Of a stretch of 45,278 nt of DNA, positions 25,657 through 33,751 are shown in pieces. The position numbers and the translations under genes are program-made. Under the pieces are notes generated by a model. The model ran no database searches. It had not been told where the DNA came from and saw only the letters and a list, made by a program, of their open reading frames with translations. How positions within the stretch are numbered: position 1 is the first letter of the stretch; each line of letters opens with the position of its first letter. This DNA comes from Croceifilum oryzae (GTDB lineage: Bacteria; Bacillota; Bacilli; Thermoactinomycetales; Thermoactinomycetaceae), in the NCBI RefSeq assembly GCF_030814315.1, contig NZ_JAUSUV010000018.1, positions 1 to 45,278 of the forward strand. The letters run 5' to 3'.

Positions 25657-26925
25657 ATGCAGTTGAGAAAAAGAGAATGGTATGAGAAATACGCGCATCG
25701 ACTTGATCCTGATTTGCGTGTGCAACTAAGCCGTAAGAAGCAATTAGATAAGGAGTCTATATCAGTCTCTTATCCAATAATCATACAGTTAGATAAAGAG
25801 GAATCGGTTGATACATACGCGTTAGCGGATTGGTGTGCCAGTCGCGGGGGGAGTGTGCTCGGAGAAATCCCTTTGATTGATTCGATCTATGGGGAATTTT
25901 CAGCGGAACTCTTAGAAGAATTAGTGGTCCATCATCAGGTAGAACACTTATATCTCGATCGACGGGTGTATGCTTCATTAGATTTATCTGCGAAATCGAC
26001 TGGAGTGAGGCAACTTCAGTTAGAGCGCAATTTAATGGGGACAGGCATTACCATTGCCATTTTAGATACGGGATTGTTTCCACACCCAGATCTCATAAAT
26101 CCTGTGTCGCGAATTGTGGGATTTATAGACTTAGTTCAAGGGAAGACGGATTACTATGATGATCATGGTCATGGGACCCACTGTGCAGGGAGTGCAGCTG
26201 GAAATGGATTTAGCTCGCAGGGGATATACATGGGTGCCGCTCCAGAGGCTAAGATTGTCGGAGTGAAAGTACTCGACCAACACGGTGGAGGTAAGCTTTC
26301 AACCGTCGTTCGCGGTATTGAATGGTGTGTGATGAATCAGAAGGAATATCAACTAGATATCTTATCCCTTTCACTAGGTGCTCCTGCTATTCAATCCTAT
26401 CGAAAAGATCCTCTCGCACAGGCTTCCAGAATTGCTTGGCATAATGGGATAATGGTTTGTACAGCAGCAGGTAATGATGGTCCGAAGCCAGGGACGATCA
26501 GTAGTCCAGGGCATGATCCGCTTATTTTAACAGTAGGTGCTGCCTATCATGAGGTAGCTATGTTTTCGAGTCGTGGCCCTACAAAGGATGGATGGATGAA
26601 GCCTGATCTCTATGCACCAGGTACGGATATTATCTCATTAAACGTTCCAGGCTCTGAGTTAGAGTTACAATTTCTAGATAGATGTGTTGATGACCATTAT
26701 TTACGACTGTCAGGTACTTCAATGGCAACTCCTTATGTGGCGGGAATCTGTGCGTTGCTTTTGGAGGAGAACCCCAATCTCACCCCCAATGATCTAAAAG
26801 CAATCTTAACGAGTACGGCAAAGGAGATTTCGGGAGAGCTAGCTGGCAATGTATGTGCAGTAGCGGCAGTGGAGTTAGCGGAACACTACCGTCAATTTCA
26901 GCGGAATCAATTGCCATCTCCGTAA
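25657..26925 (+). CDS. aprX: Subtilisin-like serine protease, AprX type (intracellular)
   Basis: 422 residues, S8 peptidase. Catalytic Asp137 (IAILDTG), His172 (DDHGHGTHCAG), oxyanion Asn273 (TAAGNDG) and Ser355 (SGTSMATPYVAG) are all present. No signal peptide: it starts QLRKREWYEKYAHRLDPDLR, then an inhibitor-like N-terminal segment of about 110 residues, a layout matching the B. subtilis cytosolic protease AprX (442 aa). AprX is a stationary-phase enzyme of unknown target in that species. GTGAGGAGA lies before ATG 25657. No terminator follows; the proC promoter starts 4 bp after the stop. Confidence 0.9.
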   Translation: MQLRKREWYEKYAHRLDPDLRVQLSRKKQLDKESISVSYPIIIQLDKEESVDTYALADWCASRGGSVLGEIPLIDSIYGEFSAELLEELVVHHQVEHLYLDRRVYASLDLSAKSTGVRQLQLERNLMGTGITIAILDTGLFPHPDLINPVSRIVGFIDLVQGKTDYYDDHGHGTHCAGSAAGNGFSSQGIYMGAAPEAKIVGVKVLDQHGGGKLSTVVRGIEWCVMNQKEYQLDILSLSLGAPAIQSYRKDPLAQASRIAWHNGIMVCTAAGNDGPKPGTISSPGHDPLILTVGAAYHEVAMFSSRGPTKDGWMKPDLYAPGTDIISLNVPGSELELQFLDRCVDDHYLRLSGTSMATPYVAGICALLLEENPNLTPNDLKAILTSTAKEISGELAGNVCAVAAVELAEHYRQFQRNQLPSP

Positions 26926-26928
26926 GTG

Positions 26929-26957
26929 TTGACTTTAGGTTTTAATTTACATAATAT
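26929..26957 (+). promoter_or_regulatory. Sigma-A promoter of the T-box-proC unit
   Basis: TTGACT (26929-26934), 17 bp, TAATAT (26952-26957): near-consensus housekeeping promoter. Transcription would start at about 26964, just before T-box Stem I. Confidence 0.82.
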
Positions 26958-26977
26958 AGAAATACAATACAAAAATA

Positions 26978-27268
26978 AAGAAAACGCTGTGACAAGGAAT
27001 AGTAAAGCTATCGAATCTAGTATAGAGAGTGGAATCCATCGGCTGAGAGATTCTACCTAGAACATGCTTGAACCCGCCCTTGTAGTGGCTGATGATAGAA
27101 ATCAGATCGGAGCTGACCGTTATCTCAGTGTTATGCAGTGAGGAATGAGATGGTTGCATTTTTATATACTTACCTGCATAAATAGAGATAAATTCATGGT
27201 TAGTGAGTTTAAATAAGGTGGCACCGCGGAAGAAAGCCTTTTCGTCCTTAATGGATGAATGGGTTTTT
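26978..27268 (+). promoter_or_regulatory. T-box riboswitch, proline specifier (CCC)
   Basis: Leader RNA that senses uncharged tRNA. Seen: the Stem I specifier-loop AGTA element (GGAATAGTAAAG, about 26996-27007); the 3' side of the loop GAACCCGCC, where 27073-27075 is the codon CCC (Pro); a middle region with Stem II/III; the T-box proper AAGGTGGCACCGCGG (27215-27229); and a terminator with AAAGCCTTTTCGTCC (27233-27247) pairing with 27253-27267, then T. The CGTCCTT segment (27243-27249) can instead pair with AAGG(T)GG of the T-box as antiterminator. The codon fits the downstream proC. Known mechanism: uncharged tRNA-Pro binding prevents termination. Confidence 0.93.
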
Positions 27269-27291
27269 ATTTGTTTTTTATATACTTTTTA

Positions 27292-27336
27292 TTTGTTTTT
27301 AGTTTGTTTTTAGTTTGTTTTTAGTTTGTTTTTTTA
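27292..27336 (+). repeat. T-rich 11-bp tandem repeat between T-box and proC
   Basis: The unit TTTGTTTTTAG occurs in three perfect copies (27292-27302, 27303-27313, 27314-27324), followed by a partial fourth (TTTGTTTTTTTA). It directly follows the T-box terminator and ends just before the AAGGAGG of proC, so it lengthens the untranslated region with several U-tracts. Confidence 0.85.
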
Positions 27337-27355
27337 TTTATAAGGAGGAAAGAAC

Positions 27356-28207
27356 GTGACAGACATATATGAGAATCTTCGTGTTGGATTTATCGGCGCG
27401 GGTTCGATTGCAGAGGCCATGATTACAGGATTGACGAGGGGGAAAGTGATCCAGCCGCGTAACATAGCCGTGGTGAATCGCTCGAACCATGTTAGGCTAC
27501 AAGAGTTAGAAGACCGCTATCAATTATCTCGTCATTCTCATGATGAACAAGCTATTTTAGAGTCGGATGTCATCGTACTCGCGATCAAGCCAAAATTTGC
27601 TGGTCAAGTCTTACAGGATTGGGGTCCTAAGTTTCGGAAGAACCAACTGATCCTTTCCGTAATCGCGGGTGTGAGTACAGATCAAATCGAAGCAGCTTGT
27701 CCGCAAAAAGTAGCCGTTGTACGAACGATGCCAAACACCTCAGCGGCAGTAGGTCGATCGGCAACCGCGATCTGCTCTGGAAGGCATGTGAAGGAACATG
27801 ACATTTCCACCGCTAAAACGATTCTCGAAGCAATTGGAATCGTGATAGAGGTTCAGGAGCCACAGATGGATGCTGTAACCGGACTTGCAGGGAGTGGGCC
27901 AGCTTATTTCTACTACATGGTGGAAGCAATGCAAAAAGCAGGGGTCTACGTAGGGCTTGAAGCAGATATCGCTCGTCAGTTACTCATTCAAACTTGCATT
28001 GGCGCTGCTGAGATGCTACTTCATACGGGAAAAGAACCTTCTCGTCTACGCGAGGAAGTTACCTCTGAGGGTGGGACAACTTTTGCAGGGTTAACAACTT
28101 TGAAGAAATTTCATTTTGAGGAAGCGATTTGTGAGGCAATTTTCAAAGCCACAGAACGTTCACAAGAGTTAGGCAAACCCGCTAGTGACTTGAGCTCTCG
28201 ATGTTAG
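27356..28207 (+). CDS. proC: Pyrroline-5-carboxylate reductase
   Basis: Final step of proline synthesis: P5C to proline with NAD(P)H. 283 residues. N-terminal Rossmann motif VGFIGAGSIAEAMITGL, the NADP-binding IAVVNRSN edge, VRTMPNTSAAVG, and the dimer/substrate signature TGLAGSGPAYFYYMVEAM followed by EVTSEGGTTFAGL. Start GTG 27356 has AAGGAGG 7 bp upstream. Regulated by the Pro T-box upstream, so expression should rise when tRNA-Pro is uncharged. The stop codon lies in the stem of its terminator. Confidence 0.97.
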   Translation: MTDIYENLRVGFIGAGSIAEAMITGLTRGKVIQPRNIAVVNRSNHVRLQELEDRYQLSRHSHDEQAILESDVIVLAIKPKFAGQVLQDWGPKFRKNQLILSVIAGVSTDQIEAACPQKVAVVRTMPNTSAAVGRSATAICSGRHVKEHDISTAKTILEAIGIVIEVQEPQMDAVTGLAGSGPAYFYYMVEAMQKAGVYVGLEADIARQLLIQTCIGAAEMLLHTGKEPSRLREEVTSEGGTTFAGLTTLKKFHFEEAICEAIFKATERSQELGKPASDLSSRC

Positions 28208-28222
28208 AGAGCTCAATTTTTT
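28190..28222 (+). terminator. Terminator overlapping the 3' end of proC
   Basis: TTGAGCTCTC (28190-28199) pairs with GAGAGCTCAA (28207-28216), loop of 7, followed by six T. The left arm codes for the last residues of ProC and the stop codon TAG occupies 28205-28207. Confidence 0.92.
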
Positions 28223-28234
28223 CTTACATGGAAA

Positions 28235-28274
28235 TATTTACATCATTGTAAATAGGAATAAAAATATATATCAT
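28235..28274 (+). promoter_or_regulatory. Palindrome on a possible promoter of the DUF402-sipS-like operon
   Basis: TATTTACA (28235-28242) and TGTAAATA (28247-28254) form a perfect 8-bp inverted repeat with a 4-bp centre. Its right half overlaps a possible -35 TTGTAA (28246-28251), which is 17 bp from TATCAT (28269-28274, 5/6 to -10 consensus). The arrangement is that of a repressor operator overlapping a promoter. No named regulator is assigned. Confidence 0.45.
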
Positions 28275-28421
28275 AATCACATCGTTAAGGTAAAGGATAA
28301 CAGAATTAAAGATTTTCATTTACTCCAAAAAAGCAGATCACGAAAATAAATTCTGAAACGTTTGTTTTATATCTTTCAGATTTTGGCAATAAAGGAAATA
28401 GGAACGCTTTTCTGGAGGTGA

Positions 28422-28976
28422 ATGGAAATCTTACAGAATCGAGGCAACATGGTGCGGGTAGAAAGTTACAAGCACCGAGATGTTTTGCACCGAATCTGGA
28501 AAACCTCTCTTGTCCTTCATGAAGATGCTCGTCAATTAGTGATTGCGAACGAAGATGTGGAAGTCATTCAGCCGGATGGCACCGAAGCAGTCTTCGCGGG
28601 CATCGCCATTACGATTTTTCCCAAGGACGAATGGTTTAATACGGTTTGCGTGTACAGGAATTCGGATAAGCTCCGATACTATTACACCAACATCGCCTCA
28701 CCTGTGATATTGGATCGTACGAAAAATGTCATAACGTATATTGATTATGACCTTGATGTTATTACCTATTCTGATTTAAGATTTCAAATTGTAGATCAGG
28801 ATGAGTACGAGATAAATCAAGTTCGATACGCGTACCCCTCGCAGGTACTGTTACAGATTGAACAAGCTGTACATAAAATCACAGATCTGATCCATACCCG
28901 ATCAGCTCCATTTGCTCCAGAAATTGCCCCATATTGGTTCAGGCAGTATCGTTCCCTGATCAAAGGAGAGGGATGA
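28422..28976 (+). CDS. DUF402 domain protein (YgaC-like)
   Basis: 184 residues. The DUF402 family (PF04167) includes nucleoside tri/diphosphate hydrolases and the FomD-like enzymes; visible family text is ITIFPKDEWFNTVCVYR, YYYTNIASPV, and YIDYDLDV with its metal-binding Asp cluster, and DEDEYE-like QDEYEINQ. The layout and C-terminus (HTRSAPFAPEIAPYWF) look like B. subtilis YgaC. Start problem: GGAGGTGA ends at 28421, directly before ATG 28422 (no spacing); ATG 28449 is an alternative but its ribosome site is weaker. The longer form aligns in length with YgaC. The gene ends 4 bp before the signal peptidase, so the two are an operon. Confidence 0.8.
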   Translation: MEILQNRGNMVRVESYKHRDVLHRIWKTSLVLHEDARQLVIANEDVEVIQPDGTEAVFAGIAITIFPKDEWFNTVCVYRNSDKLRYYYTNIASPVILDRTKNVITYIDYDLDVITYSDLRFQIVDQDEYEINQVRYAYPSQVLLQIEQAVHKITDLIHTRSAPFAPEIAPYWFRQYRSLIKGEG

Positions 28977-28980
28977 TGGA

Positions 28981-29517
28981 GTGAATGTAGTCAGTCTCGT
29001 TCAACATCGTGTAACAAAGTGGATTGTCTTGGCAATGTTTGGCGTATCAATCGCTATTGGAGTCAACCAATTTATACTTGCGATGTCAATCGTAAACGGA
29101 ACATCCATGCAACCGACTTTACACGATGGAGATCGTTTGTTAGTTAACAAATTTTCATTCTTGTTTCACACACCGCAACGAGGGGATGTTGTCACGTTTC
29201 AAGATCCCTCCGATGCAAATCGATATCTCGTAAAACGAGTGATCGGGGTACCAGCTGACCGGATTGAAATAAAAGACGGAAAGCTTCTGCGAAATGGACA
29301 GGTTGTAACAGAACCCTATATCGATACTAGGATTGAAGATGGAGATTACGGCCCGATCGTAGTGCAAAAAGGAACAATTTTTGTGATGGGAGATAATCGG
29401 CACCGGTTTGCTTCTCGAGACAGCAGATACGACACCGTAGGACAGGTTTCTGTGAAGTTGATCGAGGGAAAAGTGGAATGGATTTTATGGCGACCATCCT
29501 TAAGTGCTCATCTTTGA
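28981..29517 (+). CDS. Signal peptidase I (S26)
   Basis: Membrane protease removing signal peptides of secreted pre-proteins. 178 residues. One N-terminal TM helix (about 13-34). Catalytic Ser42 in NGTSMQPTLHDGD, catalytic Lys85 in RYLVKRVIGVPADR, and the C-terminal box GDNRHRFASRDSR; size and single TM match Bacillus SipS/SipT. GTG 28981 lies 4 bp after the DUF402 stop with GGAGAGGG about 9 bp upstream. Its products here would include the LysM protein and the CWB2 protein in the same window. Confidence 0.94.
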   Translation: MNVVSLVQHRVTKWIVLAMFGVSIAIGVNQFILAMSIVNGTSMQPTLHDGDRLLVNKFSFLFHTPQRGDVVTFQDPSDANRYLVKRVIGVPADRIEIKDGKLLRNGQVVTEPYIDTRIEDGDYGPIVVQKGTIFVMGDNRHRFASRDSRYDTVGQVSVKLIEGKVEWILWRPSLSAHL

Positions 29518-29578
29518 CCAATTTTTAAAAACTATTGCAAATGTGGTTAAAAGTCAAAGATTGTTCACAAAAATTAAT

Positions 29579-29606
29579 TTGCCTATGTGGAAAAAAAGAG
29601 CATAAT
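29579..29606 (+). promoter_or_regulatory. Possible codY promoter
   Basis: TTGCCT (29579-29584), 16 bp, CATAAT (29601-29606). Moderate match. The 219-bp gap before codY contains no terminator for the signal peptidase operon, so read-through is also possible. Confidence 0.4.
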
Positions 29607-29736
29607 AGGTAAAGTACATTTCAATCTTTCGAAAATCAAATCCTGTTGAAAAAAATCCTCTTTTGTCAGAATTGATGTTTTGGCAGATTAGGTCCATTTA
29701 AATGATAGGTTTGCAAAAAATAGGAGGCATTTATTC

Positions 29737-30516
29737 ATGAACTTGCTTGACAAAACACGTAGAATTTCAAAGATCTTACAAAAAAATGTAGGTCACCACT
29801 TAGTAGATTTTGATGAAGTAGCACAAGCGCTTTGCGACGTGATTTCTTCTAACATCTATGTAGTAAATCCAGAAGGAAAAATGATGGGTCTCGCTACGAA
29901 CCATGACTTTGAAAATGAGCGTATGCAAAAATATCAGACTAATCGCGAATTCCCAGCAGACTATGCTCGTCTTCTTATGGAAGTAGATCATACGATGCCA
30001 AACATTGGTGTAGATAGCCCTTACACTGCATACCCTTACGAAATGAAAGAAATGTTCCGTGAAGGTCTTACCACATTGGTTCCAATCATCGGTGGCGGAG
30101 ATCGTTTAGGTACTCTCGTTCTTTCTCGGGTTAATGAATCCTTTGTAGATGATGATCTCATTTTGGCTGAGTATGGTGCGACTGTAGTAGGAATGGAAGT
30201 ACTTCGCGAACGTGCTGGTAAAGTGGAAGATGAAGCTCGTAGTCGTGCAGTGGTTCAACTCGCGATTAGCTCCCTTTCTTTCTCAGAGCTAGAAGCAGCA
30301 GAACACATCTTTAACGAACTAGATGGCTTAGAAGGTCTACTAGTAGCAAGTAAGATTGCGGATCGTGTGGGAATTACCCGTTCTGTGATTGTAAACGCAC
30401 TTCGTAAATTAGAGTCTGCTGGTGTAGTAGAGTCTCGTTCCTTAGGAATGAAAGGTACTTACATCAAAATTCTAAACGCGAAGTTGTTACCAGCGTTGGA
30501 AAAAGCGCGTCATTAA
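29737..30516 (+). CDS. codY: GTP- and branched-chain amino acid-sensing repressor CodY
   Basis: Global regulator of Firmicutes nutrient response; binds DNA when isoleucine/leucine/valine and GTP are high. 259 residues, exact family length. N-terminal GAF domain (about 1-155: [15 protein letters not shown], and the [21 protein letters not shown] region) and C-terminal winged helix-turn-helix (about 200-235: [27 protein letters not shown]). AGGAGG lies 9 bp before ATG 29737. In B. subtilis codY ends the codV-clpQ-clpY operon; here it is separate, with its own terminator. Confidence 0.97.
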   Translation: MNLLDKTRRISKILQKNVGHHLVDFDEVAQALCDVISSNIYVVNPEGKMMGLATNHDFENERMQKYQTNREFPADYARLLMEVDHTMPNIGVDSPYTAYPYEMKEMFREGLTTLVPIIGGGDRLGTLVLSRVNESFVDDDLILAEYGATVVGMEVLRERAGKVEDEARSRAVVQLAISSLSFSELEAAEHIFNELDGLEGLLVASKIADRVGITRSVIVNALRKLESAGVVESRSLGMKGTYIKILNAKLLPALEKARH

Positions 30517-30538
30517 TTTCACGCTAATAAGAAAGTAA

Positions 30539-30570
30539 GGCCGAGAGCATTGATTGTTCTCGGTCTTTTT
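30539..30570 (+). terminator. Terminator of codY
   Basis: Eleven-pair stem GGCCGAGAGCA (30539-30549) with TGTTCTCGGTC (30555-30565) with G-T pairs, then TTTTT. 22 bp after codY. Confidence 0.9.
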
Positions 30571-30637
30571 GTGTGTAGGTACTCTGTTTTTGATATACTA
30601 GGATCACCTGATTCGATGGTATGTAGGAGATGAAAAT

Positions 30638-32422
30638 ATGGGAAGTGTTCGCAGATATCTCCAATTTGTAAAGCCCTATCGGAAGCAGATTATAGGTACA
30701 ATGGGGATTGGAATCATTAAGTTTGGTATCCCGTTGTTATTGCCTCTTATGTTAAAGTACGTGGTTGACCATGTACTGCTATCTGGGATGGTTAGGCAAG
30801 AACAGATTCGGCAATTATGGTGGATTACGGTGGGAGCTGTACTCTTATTTACAGTTGTACGCATTCCTGCGGAGTATTACAGGCAATATTTCGCGCAATG
30901 GACCGCTAATCGTATTTTATTTGATGTGCGGAATCAGATGTATGATCATATCCAGCGATTATCCCTACGTTATTACAATAATCAAAAAGTAGGGCAAGTG
31001 ATTTCACGCGTGATTAACGATGTCGAACAGACAAAAGAGTTTGTGATTACGGGGATCATGAATGTGTGGTTAGATTTTGCCACCTTGTTTATTGCGGTAG
31101 GAATGATGCTCTGGATTGATCCGTGGATGACCTTGATCTCGCTTTCGATTTTTCCGTTGTATGGCTTTAGTGTGAAGTATTTTTATCAGAACTTACGAAA
31201 GTACACACGTGAGAGATCGCAAGCATTGAGCGAGTTACAAGGGCATCTCCATGAGCGGATTCAAGGGATTCCTGTGATCCGTGCTTTTCATCTGGAGGAA
31301 CATGAGCAAGTCCAGTTTCAAAAGCGGAATCGTCATTTTCTCAATAAAGCGTTGACTCATACGAGATGGACAGCGAAAACATTTGCTTCTGTCAATACGA
31401 TTACCGATTTAGCACCTATTATTGTGATTGCAGTGTCTGCTTATCAGGTAATCCAAGGGGAGCTTACGCTGGGGGCAATGACAGCCTTTTATGGCTATCT
31501 AGGCTTGATCTATTCACCCGTGCGTCGGCTAGTAAACTCCTCTACCACTCTCACGCAAGCACATGCTTCTATGGATCGTGTATTTGAGTTTCTAGATGAG
31601 TCTTACGACATAGTGGATCGTCCGGATGCATATGTAGTGAAAGAGATACAAGGGAAGATTGACTTTGATGGGGTTGAATTTTCCTATGGGGAAGAACGGG
31701 AGCCTGTTTTAAAAAATATAGACTTAGAGATGGAAGCAGGTCAGATGATTGCCTTAGTTGGACCATCTGGTGGGGGTAAATCTTCTGTCGTTTCGTTAAT
31801 TCCTCGTTTTTTTGATGTGACGAAAGGTAGCATAAAAGTAGATGGTCGGGACGTGCGTGATTACACGCAAGAGAGCTTGCGAAAACAGATCGGATTCGTT
31901 CTTCAAGATAACTTCCTCTTTAGTGGGACGATTGAAGAAAACATACGGATGGGGAAAATTGAGGCTTCAGAGGATGAGATGATAGAGGCCGCAAAAGCCG
32001 CAAATGCCCATGATTTTATCATGCAACTTCCTCAAGGCTATCAAACGGAAATCGGAGAGCGAGGTGTAAAGTTATCAGGTGGACAGAAGCAACGATTAGC
32101 GATTGCTAGGGTGTTTCTGAAAGATCCTCGAATTATCATCCTGGATGAGGCTACGTCAGCTCTTGATTTGCAGTCTGAGGCGTTGGTTCAGGAATCACTG
32201 GAGAGACTTGCTAAGAACCGAACCACGATCGTAGTCGCTCATCGATTGTCTACGATTACCCATGCGGATCAGATTGTCGTCATCGATCAGGGGAAAGTCG
32301 TGGAAAAAGGAACACATGAACAACTCTTATTACACGAGGGGCTTTATAGTGAACTTTTTCACGTACAAAACTTGGATGCGCCACTTGATTCAAAAACAAA
32401 TTTTGATTCCATGAAATTTTGA
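30638..32422 (+). CDS. ABC exporter, fused permease and ATPase (multidrug/lipid type)
   Basis: 594 residues, half-transporter that acts as a homo- or heterodimer. Type IV (exporter) TMD with six helices (1-310), then the nucleotide-binding domain: Walker A GPSGGGKS at 375-382, Q-loop FVLQDN, signature LSGGQ at 479-483, Walker B IIILDEATSALD at about 499-510, H-loop VAHRLS. The N-terminus MGSVRRYLQFVKPYRKQI resembles B. subtilis YgaD, whose gene lies near ygaC; here the DUF402 gene is also close. Substrate cannot be deduced. TAGGAGA precedes ATG 30638. A weak end: no terminator recognised in the following 286 bp. Confidence 0.93.
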   Translation: MGSVRRYLQFVKPYRKQIIGTMGIGIIKFGIPLLLPLMLKYVVDHVLLSGMVRQEQIRQLWWITVGAVLLFTVVRIPAEYYRQYFAQWTANRILFDVRNQMYDHIQRLSLRYYNNQKVGQVISRVINDVEQTKEFVITGIMNVWLDFATLFIAVGMMLWIDPWMTLISLSIFPLYGFSVKYFYQNLRKYTRERSQALSELQGHLHERIQGIPVIRAFHLEEHEQVQFQKRNRHFLNKALTHTRWTAKTFASVNTITDLAPIIVIAVSAYQVIQGELTLGAMTAFYGYLGLIYSPVRRLVNSSTTLTQAHASMDRVFEFLDESYDIVDRPDAYVVKEIQGKIDFDGVEFSYGEEREPVLKNIDLEMEAGQMIALVGPSGGGKSSVVSLIPRFFDVTKGSIKVDGRDVRDYTQESLRKQIGFVLQDNFLFSGTIEENIRMGKIEASEDEMIEAAKAANAHDFIMQLPQGYQTEIGERGVKLSGGQKQRLAIARVFLKDPRIIILDEATSALDLQSEALVQESLERLAKNRTTIVVAHRLSTITHADQIVVIDQGKVVEKGTHEQLLLHEGLYSELFHVQNLDAPLDSKTNFDSMKF

Positions 32423-32708
32423 CATAAAATATTCACATACTATGTAACAAGGTTCGTTTATGGATGGAATACCATGCGAATTAAGGGAACTTCGAAGCAA
32501 GTGAATGTTATTATACGAAAATGCAGGAGAAAACAAATCCTTTCTATCTTATCTGGAAATCTTTCTGCCCTTGCACGAACATCCATCATCAACTAAAATG
32601 ATGTTGGTATCAAGCGTAAATCAGGGATTGTGAATAAAAGTATTTGCTTGAAAAAGGATGTTAACAACCAGCTTCTTGGTTGGACGTAAACAAGGAGGGA
32701 GGTTTGTT

Positions 32709-33638
32709 ATGTCAAGATCTGCTGAGAGAGTATTAGCTTCCCAGTCTCTCATGGATGTAGGTAAATCAACGTGGCGTGATTACTATGAAGTGACGAAGCC
32801 AGGTATTAATAAGTCAAATTTGCTCGCTACATTTACGGGCTTTTGGCTGGCTTCTGGTTTTCAGCATTTTGATTTTTTAAACCTACTATGGACTCTCCTC
32901 GGAACGGCATTGGTGATTGCTGGAGGCTGTGTGTTAAATAATTTTTATGATCGAGATATCGATCCAAAAATGAATCGCACAGAGACTAGGGCAGTCCCTG
33001 AAGGTCGAATTAAGCCGATGGTTGCGTTATGGTATGGCATATTTTTAAGTTTGGCAGGATTTATCGTGCTTGGCGTATTGGTCAATGCCGCTTCAGCATT
33101 CTTGGGCTTTGTTGGTTTCTTTGTATATGTGATGATTTATACAATGTGGCTGAAGCGTACAAGTGTGTGGAATACTGTAGTAGGTGGAGTTTCAGGCGCT
33201 GTGCCGCCAATGATCGGTTGGGTAGCTGTTACCGAGCGGATCGATTTAACCGCTTGGGCTCTTTTCTTGGTCTTGTTCATGTGGCAACCACCTCACTTTT
33301 TTGCGCTGGCGATGCGTCGAGTTGAAGAATACCGCGCTGCTGGGATTCCGATGTTACCAGTGATAAAAGGGTTTGCTGAGACCAAGATCCAAATGCTACT
33401 CTTTGCGCTCTTGTTGTTGCCTTCATCCCTCTTATTGTTCTTTACTGGAGCGAGTGGTTGGGTGTATTTAACGGCAGCAACCATATTAGGGGTTGTCTAC
33501 ATCATCCTTTCTATTAAAGGCTTTTATGCCAAGGATGATATCGCTTGGGCTAAGATGATGTTTATCTACTCGCTCATCTATCTCATGGGCATACTCTTAG
33601 TCATGGTGATTGACAAGGGAATTACATCCTTCTATTAG
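32709..33638 (+). CDS. ctaB: Protoheme IX farnesyltransferase (heme O synthase)
   Basis: UbiA-type prenyltransferase that farnesylates heme B for heme O/A of the terminal oxidase. 309 residues from ATG 32709, which has AAGGAGGG about 10 bp upstream; an upstream in-frame ATG (32658) has no ribosome site. About eight TM helices; first Asp-rich site NNFYDRDIDPKMNRTETR and second active-site loop WQPPHFFALAMRRVEEYRAAGIPMLP. The gene lies 113 bp upstream of ctaC. The 5' gap (32423-32708) contains a hairpin AACATC/GATGTT (32578-32605). ctaA is not in the window. Confidence 0.95.
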   Translation: MSRSAERVLASQSLMDVGKSTWRDYYEVTKPGINKSNLLATFTGFWLASGFQHFDFLNLLWTLLGTALVIAGGCVLNNFYDRDIDPKMNRTETRAVPEGRIKPMVALWYGIFLSLAGFIVLGVLVNAASAFLGFVGFFVYVMIYTMWLKRTSVWNTVVGGVSGAVPPMIGWVAVTERIDLTAWALFLVLFMWQPPHFFALAMRRVEEYRAAGIPMLPVIKGFAETKIQMLLFALLLLPSSLLLFFTGASGWVYLTAATILGVVYIILSIKGFYAKDDIAWAKMMFIYSLIYLMGILLVMVIDKGITSFY

Positions 33639-33751
33639 ATGTGAACCAGTAGGGCTGATTGCCCTGCATTTATTCAATCAGTTCTTTTCAGGATTCGTGG
33701 TTATACTGAATTTATGAGAGGAACTGTCTTCAGAAAGTGAGGTTGAATGTA

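Noticed and set aside
33650-33670. AGGGC/GCCCT hairpin between ctaB and ctaC as terminator
   Set aside because: Short stem without T-tract; ctaB and ctaC may well be co-transcribed.
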